Shown: positions 56,583-64,000 of the stretch, piece after piece
Layout of the letters: each line of letters opens with the position of its first letter
Numbering within the stretch: the stretch's first letter is position 1
DNA from: Shinella sp. UYSO24
GTDB lineage: Bacteria > Pseudomonadota > Alphaproteobacteria > Rhizobiales > Rhizobiaceae
Length of the DNA: 64,000 nt
NCBI GenBank assembly: GCA_902167985.1
Contig: CABHNZ010000008.1
Span: 1-64,000 of the forward strand
Direction: 5' to 3'
Made by a program: the position numbers and the translations under genes
Notes under the pieces: model-generated
What the model was told of the DNA's origin: nothing
Databases searched by the model: none
Seen by the model: only the letters and a program-made list of their open reading frames with translations

Positions 56583-58128
56583 TTAAAGCGTGGCGACCGT
56601 CTTCAGTGCGCCATCCAGCGCAATCCCGCTTTCATCCAGAAGTGCAGCCTGCCGCAGGCGCCTCATCCACGCGGCCCCATCCTGACGGCCGGCAAGCGCC
56701 GGCACGGCCGACATGACCCGATCGAATTTCGACAGGCCACGCGCATGGGTGTCGGAATAGCCCTTCACCAGACGGCGATTGTTGATCAGTTCGACGGCAA
56801 GGTCGTAATTGCCGGCAAGCTGCGAGGCGGCATGGGAAAGCCACGTCTCGCGATGCTCGGCCTCGCGCAGATGCCGCAAGGTGCCCCGACGGGTGCGGCG
56901 AAGCCCGGCCACGAATAGAGCATCAGGAACCACATCAGTGTTCCAGTCTTCACCCGCCGGCCCTTGTTGATGCGGCGATCGAGCCAGGCAAACAGTTTCG
57001 GACGCTCCTCGATCCACAGACCGAGCCGCTTTGGCATTGTGCCGCAGACCTCTTCCATGCGCGGATGCATGTATTCGGTCATGTAGAGGATCTGGTCCGG
57101 CTTTGCACCAACCTCCTTGCGAACCCGGTCAAACCGGCTGCCGCGGGTCTGAGATCCGCAACCCGGATGACATCATCATAGGCCATGGCCACCGCGACAT
57201 ACTTGGCCGACTGGACCGTGAACGCATAGTCGCGCCCCTCACCGCCATGGGCGCGGTCGAGCGTCAGCAGCCTGCCGACGCGGTCGAGATATTCGCCGGC
57301 ATAGGCTGGGTCCTGAAAGTCGGTGAGCTTCTTTGCACCGGCAAACAGAAGCGGCCAGGCCTGTTCGGGAAATTCGGCCCGAAGACGGTGCACGATCCGA
57401 TCGAGTTCCTGATGGCCGGTCGTTTCCGGCATGGCGTCGAAGCGCTTGGCCGGCGAGGCCGAGATCTCGTCGCGCGGCTTGGCGCGGGCCCGATCAAACG
57501 CCGCGTTGAAGGCGCGAAGACTGGCGTCCACGCCCTTGCCACCGCCGCGAATGGTTGCCTCGAAGGCATCCTTGGCGAAGGGCAGGACATCGGCTGCGGC
57601 CAGCGCACCGAACATGGACGAAGAAATGACGCTGCCATTCTTGGCGGCCAGCGTATCCATGTCGAAGGCGATGGTGCGCTTGGCGGCAAAATCGGTCGCA
57701 CCGACGACGACGGTCGGATCGCCGATACCATTGCCCGGCTTTTCCTTCTCGCCGACGGCAAAGGAGCGGTGCGTCGAGGCGATCAGCACGGTCTTGTCGG
57801 GCGTGACGAGCCCGCGCAGCACGGAGCGTCCGGCCTCCATCAGTTCGGCAGCAAGCACGATATCGACATCACCGGGTGTCGGCATCAGCGAGAAGATCGG
57901 CGCGACGCCGCCGCGCGCCGGCAACATTTCGATATAGTAGATCGTCGCGCCGGTGCGCTGGGCAACGCCCGGCACGGACGTCGATTGCGCCATCCAGCCC
58001 TGCTCTTCCGCCAGACCGACGATCCAGTCTGCCAGAACACCACCGCCCTGCCCGCCCATGGCGAGAATGGCAATCGTCAGCGGCTTGTCGCTGGCAAGGA
58101 GTGTCTTGAAATTCACCGTCTCGTTCAT
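56583..58128 (-). CDS. iorB: indolepyruvate-type 2-oxoacid:ferredoxin oxidoreductase, beta/gamma-like subunit (two frame breaks)
   Basis: About 515 residues. The N-terminal catalytic-gamma domain has IAILAMGGQGGGVLADWIVG, SVPGVAQRTGATIYYIEM and DIVLAAELMEAGR. The long C-terminal extension (EYMHPRMEEVCGTMPKRLG, NYDLAVELINNRRLVKGYSD, FDRVMSAVPALAG) is the form seen in aerobic proteobacteria. Breaks near 57150 and 56890 interrupt it. ATG 58128 follows GAGGATCGGGCG. With iorA it decarboxylates an aryl 2-oxo acid to its CoA ester. Because no indolepyruvate-forming enzyme is nearby but a possible isatin hydrolase is, isatinate is a credible alternative substrate. Confidence 0.83.
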
Positions 58129-58138
58129 CGCCCGATCC

Positions 58139-60290
58139 TCAATCTGCAAACACGATGCGGCCGGCAGACCGGCGGGCCTGCAGCCAGCCGATCACCCGGT
58201 TGCGCAGGCGGGAGGCGAACCTGTCCCAGCTGGTCGGGTTATGAATGACATCGGCACGGTAGAAGGAGGGACAGAGAACGGCCGCCTCCGACACTTCCCC
58301 GCAATTGCCGCAGCCGACGCAGGAATTGTCGATCGCCGCGACCGGATCGTCCTTCAGCGGATCATCCGTATGCTTGACCGAGAGCGACGGGCAGCCGGAA
58401 AGACGGATACAGGCGTGGTCGCCGGTGCAGACATCCTCGTCCACGCCGAAACGCTCCTTCACCATTCGCTTTCCATCCTTCACCGCCTTGGCGAATTGCG
58501 GCTTGATGCGACGCTGCTTGTTCAGCATGCATTCCGACGAGGCGACGATGATCTTCGGCCCCTTCTCGTCGGTCGTCAGCGCTTCCTTCAAGGTGTCGCG
58601 CATCTTGGCGACGTCATAGGTCCGGTCAATCTGGCGAACCCATGTCGCGCCAATCCCCTTCACCGCATCGACGATCGAATTGTTGGTCTTGCGATTGGGA
58701 TTGATGGCCCGCGAGGACAGGATGTCCTGGCCGCCGGTGGCTGCCGAATAATAATTGTCGACGACGAGGATGACGCCATCCTGCTTGTTGAACACGGCAT
58801 TGCCGACCGAGGTCGCAAGGCCGTTATGCCAGAAGCCGCCATCGCCCATGACCGAGATCGAGCGCTTGTCTGCCGTGACGTTGAAAGCTGATGCGGAGGC
58901 CGGCCCAAGGCCGTATCCCATCGTCGTGCCACCGATATTGAAGGGCGGCAGGATGGAGAAGAGGTGACAGCCGATATCGGCCGAGACGTGATGTTCGCCA
59001 AGCTCCTTCTCGACGAGTTTCATCGCCGCAAAAATCGGGCGCTCAGGACAGCCGGTGCAGAACCCGGCAGGCCGTGCAGGCACGACCTCGGCGAGAGCCT
59101 TGACCTTCGGGTCACTCAGGATCGGTGTCGGATCGGGCACGGGCGGCTGGTTGCCGAGGAGCTTGCGATCATACATTTCGATGAAGCTCTTCAGCCCCTT
59201 CATCATCACAGGGGCCGTATATTCCCCACCGAGCGGCAGGATATCCTTGCCATGCAGTTTCGTCTGGATATCGCGGCGGCGCATCAGCGTATGGAGCGTC
59301 TGCTCGACATATTCCGGCGCGCCTTCCTCTATCATGATCACGGCCTTCTTGCCGAGACAGAAATCCACGACCTCCTCGTCAACAGTCGGATAGGCGACGT
59401 TCATGACATAGATCGGGATCGACGAATTGCCGTAGACATCCGCAAGGCCGAGCTGCTGCAGGCCACGCATGACGCCATTGTAATGACCGCCCAGGGTGAT
59501 GATGCCGATCTCGCCTTCGGACGGGCCGAAGAACTCGTTCAGCTTGCGATCCTTGACGAATTTCACCGCTGCGGCCAGCGACGCTCGAGCTTGTCTTTCT
59601 CCTGAATGTAGTTTGCCGGCGGCAGGACGATGCGGTTGACGTCGCGGACCGGATTTTCGAGCGCCTGTTTCAGCGTATATTCCGGCCGCTTGTTATCCTT
59701 GGCGATGAATTGGCCGTGGACGTGGCAGGCGCGGATGCGGACCTGCAGCATGACCGGGGTCGACGAGGCTTCCGACAGTTCGAACCCGTCCTCCACTGCC
59801 TGCACCATGCATGGCAGGTTCGGACGCGGATCGAGAAGCCACATCTGCGATTTCATCGCAAAAGCGTGGCTGCGCTCCTGCATGATCGATGAACCTTCGC
59901 CGAAATCTTCACCGAGAATGATCAGCGCGCCGCCATTCACCCCGCCGGACGAGAGATTGGACAGGGCATCGGAGGCTACATTGGTGCCTGCCGTGGATTT
60001 CCATGTCACAGCGCCGCGAACCGGATACATGACGGAGGCCGAGAGCATGGCGGCGGCGGCGGCCTCGGAGGCCGACGTCTCGAAATGGACCCCCAGATCC
60101 TCCATGATATCCTTGGCATCGGCAAGCACATCCATGAGATGGGAAATCGGCGACCCTGATAGCCGCCGACATAGGACACGCCCGATTGCAGCAATGCCTT
60201 GGTGATGGCGAGGATACCCTCACCATGGAAGACATCGCCTTCTCCAAGCTTCAGATCCTGGACTTCTCGCGCGAATGATCGCTCTGCCAT
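58139..60290 (-). CDS. iorA: indolepyruvate-type 2-oxoacid:ferredoxin oxidoreductase, alpha subunit (two frame breaks)
   Basis: About 716 residues. ATG 60290 starts an N-terminal pyrimidine-binding domain (GEGILAITKALLQSGVSYVG, then ASEAAAAAMLSASVMYPV, GVNGGALIILGEDFG). The middle TPP domain has GIITLGGHYNGV, FCTGCPERPIFAAMKL, GMGYG-type diphosphate site TTMGYGLGP and SVMGDGGFWHNGL. The C-terminal Fe-S segment is CTGDHACIRLSGCPSL with CVGCGNCGEVSEAAVLCPS. Breaks near 60145 and 59575 separate the blocks. It lies 10 bases upstream of iorB. The reaction is oxidative decarboxylation of an aromatic 2-oxo acid to acyl-CoA with ferredoxin reduction. Its control region holds two AATATGCA-type dyads. 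Confidence 0.87.
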
Positions 60291-60328
60291 GGTCGTTCCC
60301 TTGCGCCTTTCCGGCTTTTCACCATAAA

Positions 60329-60346
60329 CATTTGCATCAGCATATT
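60329..60346. promoter_or_regulatory. degenerate copy of the AATATGCA dyad upstream of iorA
   Basis: CATTTGCATCAGCATATT matches 13 of 18 positions of the perfect dyad at 60459-60476. It begins 39 bases upstream of the iorA start, a typical repressor position. Confidence 0.5.
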
Positions 60347-60458
60347 TTTGGCTTTCGTCTTTTGTCAATTCATAAAACGACCATTGACGAAGCGGCGCCG
60401 GATAGGAAAGCGGCGCCGGCAGGGGCCTGATCAATCACCGTTCGCACCCGCACGGATA

Positions 60459-60476
60459 AATATGCAAATGCATATT
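60459..60476. promoter_or_regulatory. perfect 18-bp dyad AATATGCA-AA-TGCATATT
   Basis: Perfect 8-bp inverted repeat with a 2-base spacer in the 318-base divergent region between iorA and the 2-aminobenzoyl-CoA monooxygenase gene. Its size and symmetry fit a MarR dimer site. Degenerate copies at 60329 and 54799 tie it to genes of the same proposed pathway. Confidence 0.65.
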
Positions 60477-60564
60477 AAATGAGCGACAGGTTGTTCTAGG
60501 CCGGCAGGTGGCGCCTCACATGGCGCTTATCTCCCCTTGACGGACTCGCAATCGCGTCGATATA

Positions 60565-60580
60565 GTTTAAACTTAAAATA
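60565..60580 (+). promoter_or_regulatory. GTTTAARYYTAWAATA element, copy 5
   Basis: GTTTAAACTTAAAATA, ending 28 bases before the monooxygenase ATG. It contains the perfect dyad TTTAA-AC-TTAAA (60566-60577), the most symmetric of the five copies, and so close to the start that a bound protein would block transcription or a promoter -10 region would overlap it. Confidence 0.55.
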
Positions 60581-60608
60581 ACGAATACGGGAAGATCGGG
60601 AGAATTTC

Positions 60609-62951
60609 ATGCGTATCGTCTGCATCGGTGGTGGACCGGCGGGTCTGTATTTCGCGCTCCTGATGAAGAAGTTTCATCCCGAGCACTCGATCTCCGTCAT
60701 CGAGCGCAACCGGCCTTACGACACGTTCGGCTGGGGCGTGGTATTTTCCGACGCGACGATGGTTTCGATGCGCGCCTGGGACCCCGAAAGTGCAGCCGAG
60801 ATCGAGGATGCGTTCAATCACTGGGACGATATCGAGCTTCTGTTTAAGGGCACGCGCCAGCGCACTTCGGGCCATGGCTTCGTCGGCATCGGCCGCAAGA
60901 AGCTTCTGAACATCCTGCAGCGGCGATGCGAGGCACTCGGCGTCGAGCTTGTCTTCGAAACCGATGCCGATGGCGACATCGACTATCCGGATGCCGATCT
61001 CGTCATTGCCTCTGATGGCTTCAACTCCAGGATCCGCAACCGCTACCCCGAAGTCTTCCAGCCGGACCTGATGGTGAGGCCCAACCGTTATATCTGGCTC
61101 GGCACCAACAAGCTGTTCGATGCCTTCACTTTTGACTTCCGGCGCACCGAGCACGGCTGGTTCCAGGCGCATATCTACAAGTTCGACGACACGACCTCGA
61201 CCTTTATCGTCGAGACCACGGAGGAAGCCTACGAGAAGCATGGTCTCGGCGAGATGGACCAGCAGGGCTCGATCGACTTCTGCCAGGGCCTGTTTTCCGA
61301 GGTGCTCGAAGGCGGCGAACTGATGACCAATGCGCGGCACCTGCGCGGCTCTGCATGGCTCAACTTCAACCGTCTCATCTGCGGCAAGTGGAGCCATTTC
61401 AACGGCAACTCTCATGTCGTGCTGATGGGCGATGCGGCCCATACGGCGCATTTCGCCATCGGCTCCGGTACCAAGCTGGCAATCGATGACGCGATCGAAC
61501 TGACCAACCAGTTCAACAAGGTCGGCCATACGAAGGAAGCGATCCCGCAGGTACTCTCCACCTATGAAGAGATCCGCCGCGTCGATGTGGCCCGGATCCA
61601 GAATGCCGCGCGCAATGCGATGGAATGGTTCGAAGTGGTCGGCCAGCGCTATGCCGATACGCTTGAACCGCCGCAGTTCATGTATTCCATGCTCACCCGT
61701 TCGCAGCGGATAAGCCACGAGAACCTGCGCCTGCGCGACCCCGTCTGGCTGGATGGCTACGAGCGCTGGTTCGCAGAGAAGAACGGCATTGCCGTGAAGA
61801 GCAATGGCAGGACGCTGCCGCCGATGTTCATGCCTTACAGGCTGCGCGAAACCGAGCTTCCCAATCGTATCGTCATGTCGCCCATGGCCATGTATTCGGC
61901 AAAGGATGGCATGCTGGACGATTTCCATCTCGTCCATCTCGGATCGCGCGCACTCGGCGGCGCCGGGCTGATCTTCGCCGAAATGACCTGCACCTCGCCC
62001 GACGCACGCATCACCCCCGGCTGCCTTGGCCTGTGGAATGACGAACAGGCCCAGGCATGGAAGCGCTTCGTCGATTTCGTGCATGGCAATTCGTCGGCCA
62101 AGGTCGGCATCCAGCTTGGCCATGCGGGACGGAAAGGCGCGACCAAGGTCGCCTGGGAAGGCTCAGACGAGCCACTTGAGAGCGGTGACTGGCCGCTTCT
62201 CTCGGCCTCGGCGCTGCCCTATCTCAAGCATAGCCAGGTGCCGAAGGCGATGGACCGCGCCGACATGGACCGGGTGAAGGCCGACCATGTCCGCGCCGCG
62301 CAATATGCCGCCGAAACCGGCGCCGACTGGCTGGAATTGCATTGCGCCCACGGCTACCTGTTGTCGAGTTTCCTCTCGCCGCTCACCAATATCCGCACCG
62401 ACGAATATGGCGGCAGTCACGAAAACCGCGTGCGCTACCCGCTTGAAGTCTTCGCAGCGATCCGCGAGGTCTGGCCGCAGGACAGGCCGATTTCCGTGCG
62501 CCTCTCCTGTCATGACTGGTTCGAGGGCGGCAATACGCCGGAAGATGCGGCAATCTTCGCCCGCATGTTCAAGGAGGCGGGTGCCGACATGATCGACTGC
62601 TCTTCGGGCCAGGTCTGGGAGGAGCAGAAACCGGTCTATGGCCGCCTGTTCCAGACGCCATTTTCGGACAAGATCCGCAACGAAATCGGCATTCCGACCA
62701 TTGCAGTCGGCGCGATATCCGAAGCCGATCAGGCCAATTCGATCATCGCCGCCGGCCGCGCCGATCTTTGTGCCGTGGCGCGTCCGCATCTGGCAGATCC
62801 GGCCTGGGTTCTGCACGAAGCAGCCAAGATCGGTGTCACCAGCATTCCGTGGCCGAAGCAATATTATTCCGGCAAGCTTCAATACGAGACGGGCCTTGCG
62901 CGCGCTACGGCAGCGCCGGCCCCGGTCGGCCCGACAATCGTGGCAAAATAG
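60609..62951 (+). CDS. 2-aminobenzoyl-CoA monooxygenase/reductase (FAD monooxygenase-OYE fusion; salicylyl-CoA 5-hydroxylase family)
   Basis: Intact 780-residue two-domain flavoenzyme. Residues 1 to about 390 form a class-A FAD monooxygenase (CIGGGPAGLYFALLMKK, VIERNRPYDTFGWGVVFSD, VIASDGFNSRIRN, VVLMGDAAHTAHFAIGSG). Residues about 400-765 form an Old-Yellow-Enzyme barrel (LPNRIVMSPMAMYSAKDG, IQLGHAGRKG, ELHCAHGYLLSSFLSPLTN, SVRLSCHDW, TIAVGAISEADQANSII). This architecture belongs to the enzyme of Azoarcus evansii that hydroxylates 2-aminobenzoyl-CoA and then reduces the ring; salicylyl-CoA 5-hydroxylases share it. The anthranilate enzyme is favoured here by the aminobenzoate-type ligase and iorAB. 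Good ribosome site (GGGAGAA) precedes ATG 60609. Confidence 0.88.
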   Translation: MRIVCIGGGPAGLYFALLMKKFHPEHSISVIERNRPYDTFGWGVVFSDATMVSMRAWDPESAAEIEDAFNHWDDIELLFKGTRQRTSGHGFVGIGRKKLLNILQRRCEALGVELVFETDADGDIDYPDADLVIASDGFNSRIRNRYPEVFQPDLMVRPNRYIWLGTNKLFDAFTFDFRRTEHGWFQAHIYKFDDTTSTFIVETTEEAYEKHGLGEMDQQGSIDFCQGLFSEVLEGGELMTNARHLRGSAWLNFNRLICGKWSHFNGNSHVVLMGDAAHTAHFAIGSGTKLAIDDAIELTNQFNKVGHTKEAIPQVLSTYEEIRRVDVARIQNAARNAMEWFEVVGQRYADTLEPPQFMYSMLTRSQRISHENLRLRDPVWLDGYERWFAEKNGIAVKSNGRTLPPMFMPYRLRETELPNRIVMSPMAMYSAKDGMLDDFHLVHLGSRALGGAGLIFAEMTCTSPDARITPGCLGLWNDEQAQAWKRFVDFVHGNSSAKVGIQLGHAGRKGATKVAWEGSDEPLESGDWPLLSASALPYLKHSQVPKAMDRADMDRVKADHVRAAQYAAETGADWLELHCAHGYLLSSFLSPLTNIRTDEYGGSHENRVRYPLEVFAAIREVWPQDRPISVRLSCHDWFEGGNTPEDAAIFARMFKEAGADMIDCSSGQVWEEQKPVYGRLFQTPFSDKIRNEIGIPTIAVGAISEADQANSIIAAGRADLCAVARPHLADPAWVLHEAAKIGVTSIPWPKQYYSGKLQYETGLARATAAPAPVGPTIVAK

Positions 62952-62960
62952 GAGAAGAGC

Positions 62961-63756
62961 ATGAACGTGGCCTCCTCCGCCAAGCTTTCAGGTCGACATG
63001 CGCTGGTGACGGGCGCAGGTTCGGGCATCGGTGCTGCGATTGCCAGGGCATTCGTCGATGCCGCGCGCGGGTCACGCTGGCCGGGCGTCGCGCCGAGCCG
63101 CTTGAGGCGCTCGCCAGGGAACTTGGCGCAGAGAATGTCACCACCGTGCCGGGCTTCGACGTGACGGATGGCGACGCGATCAATGCCGGCCTCGACGCGG
63201 CCCGACGCGTCTTCGGCCCGGTGGACATTCTCGTCAACAACGCCGGCGAAGGCCCGAGCGCTCCGTTTGAGAAGACGTCGCTCGACCTGTGGAACCGGGT
63301 GATCGCGGTGGACCTCACCGGCGTCTTTCAGGTGACGCAGGCAGTCCTGCCGGACCTGAAAGCGAAGGGATCCGGCGCGCGGATCATCAATATCGCTTCG
63401 ACCGCCGGCCTGACGGGCTATGCCTATGTCTCGGCCTATGTCGCGGCCAAGCACGGGGTCGTCGGCCTGACGCGGGCACTCGCGCTGGAACTGGCAAGGA
63501 CCGGCGTGACCGTCAATGCCGTCTGCCCCGGCTTTACCGATACGCCACTGATCGCGCGGTCGATCGAAACGATCGTCGCCAAGACCGGGCGGGCGCCGGA
63601 AGAGGCATTGAAGGAATTCACCAAACACAATCCACAGGGGCGGCTGGTGCAGCCGGAGGAAGTTGCAGACACGGTTCTGTGGCTCGCTTCGCCCGCAGCC
63701 CAATCAATCAACGGGCAGGCAATCGCGGTTGCGGTGGGGAGGTTTTATCGGGATGA
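62961..63756 (+). CDS. SDR-family dehydrogenase of aromatic-CoA beta-oxidation (two frame breaks)
   Basis: About 264 residues. The start has the cofactor loop [18 protein letters not shown]; after a break near 63065 it continues [49 protein letters not shown] with Lys-His-Gly (catalytic Ser, Tyr, Lys), and [14 protein letters not shown] second break near 63735 gives the normal C-terminus [17 protein letters not shown] with TGA 63754-63756. It lies 9 bases after the monooxygenase gene and overlaps the enoyl-CoA hydratase start as ATGA. It probably oxidises a 3-hydroxyacyl-CoA or reduces the ring ketone after dearomatisation. Confidence 0.82.
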
Positions 63757-64000
63757 GCGAAACGGCAGCATCGATGGCGGGCCACCTGAGGCCCTTCAAG
63801 GATTATCAGGCACGGCATTTCATCTGGGAGGTCAGCGAAGACGCGCGCGTCGCCACGATCCGGCTCAACCGGCCTGAGCGCAAGAACCCGCTGACATTCG
63901 AGAGCTATGCCGAGCTGCGCGACCTGTTTCGCGATCTTGCCTACGCCTCCGATATCCGTGCCATCGTGCTGACCGGAGCAGGCGGCAACTTCTCCTCGGG
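63753..64000 (+). CDS. enoyl-CoA hydratase/isomerase, N-terminal part (runs off the window)
   Basis: The first 82 residues of a crotonase-superfamily protein: after a short N-terminal extension, [39 protein letters not shown] and [12 protein letters not shown], which leads into the oxyanion region. It hydrates or isomerises an unsaturated CoA ester. Overlap of its ATG with the SDR stop shows it continues the operon 60609 onward. It fits beta-oxidation of the cyclohexenyl-CoA formed by the monooxygenase/reductase. The window ends within the gene. Confidence 0.9.
   Translation, partial: MSETAASMAGHLRPFKDYQARHFIWEVSEDARVATIRLNRPERKNPLTFESYAELRDLFRDLAYASDIRAIVLTGAGGNFSS

Noticed and set aside
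56583..60290. Treating iorA and iorB as dead pseudogenes because of four frame breaks
   Set aside because: All functional blocks are conserved, no nonsense changes are seen and neighbouring genes show the same indel pattern, so sequencing error is more likely.
60573..62123. A 516-codon open frame on the minus strand opposite the 2-aminobenzoyl-CoA monooxygenase gene
   Set aside because: It mirrors the codon periodicity of the intact, strongly conserved plus-strand gene and shows no protein-family motifs.
1..64000. CRISPR arrays, rRNA and tRNA genes, replication origins
   Set aside because: No regularly spaced repeats, conserved RNA sequences or initiator genes were recognised on reading both strands.

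Overview
The window is about 60 % GC and looks like an accessory catabolic region of an alphaproteobacterium of the Rhizobiales, most likely Rhizobiaceae (Agrobacterium/Rhizobium/Ensifer/Shinella type). The evidence is the dense short-spaced operons, the number of ABC uptake systems with local IclR, GntR and MarR regulators, and two TGA-N9-TCA boxes of the kind bound by the rhizobial iron regulator RirA in front of the iron genes. No rRNA, tRNA, CRISPR or replication genes were seen. About 30 single-base frame breaks interrupt otherwise well conserved genes, often in short G, C or T runs and without nonsense mutations. I read these mostly as sequencing or assembly indels and annotate the genes across them.

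Layout. 144-467 is the cut-off start of an IS30 transposase. 464-9047 (minus) is a catabolic operon: polar amino-acid ABC importer, two FAD amine/amino-acid oxidases, an aspartase/fumarase-type lyase, RidA and an SDR. A divergent IclR gene follows (9238-10008). 10136-20889 is an iron island: a Fiu-like TonB receptor, PiuC hydroxylase, Sel1 protein and FMN oxidase on one side; a LysR-HTH/TrpD2 fusion; and a FatBCDE-type siderophore importer on the other. 20919-28353 holds a LivKHMGF importer, an arylformamidase-like hydrolase and a benzoate/2-aminobenzoate-CoA ligase. 28487-37882 is a second amino-acid operon (aminotransferase, 2-hydroxyacid dehydrogenase, VOC protein, class-I glutaminase-like protein, M24, enolase-superfamily and M20 enzymes, ABC importer) with a divergent GntR regulator carrying two DNA-binding domains. 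39304-43001 holds a flavin monooxygenase, a GntR regulator, an HpcH/HpaI aldolase and a quinone oxidoreductase.

43015-64000 is the most interesting part: a racemase-like protein, two cyclase-family hydrolases, a DUF35 zinc-ribbon protein fused to an SDR, a thiolase-fold protein without the nucleophilic cysteine, Ohr, a dipeptide-type ABC importer, an EthD-like protein, two MarR regulators, indolepyruvate-type ferredoxin oxidoreductase (iorAB), 2-aminobenzoyl-CoA monooxygenase/reductase, an SDR and the start of an enoyl-CoA hydratase. My inference is a CoA-dependent lower pathway for indole-3-acetate (auxin) or a related oxindole. Dioxindole-3-acetyl-CoA would be cut by retro-aldol reaction to isatin plus acetyl-CoA. 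Isatin would be hydrolysed to isatinate, isatinate (a 2-oxo acid) decarboxylated to 2-aminobenzoyl-CoA, and the ring then hydroxylated, reduced and beta-oxidised. The ring-attacking oxygenase is not in the window and could lie beyond the right edge.

Two non-coding motifs support one regulon. A 16-bp AT-rich element, GTTTAARYYTAWAATA, occurs five times, each time in an intergenic region next to a pathway or transport gene (25603, 26613, 47588, 54081, 60565). An 18-bp perfect dyad, AATATGCA-AA-TGCATATT, with two degenerate copies, lies in the control regions of iorA, the monooxygenase and the second cyclase. The two MarR proteins encoded between them are the obvious candidate binders.
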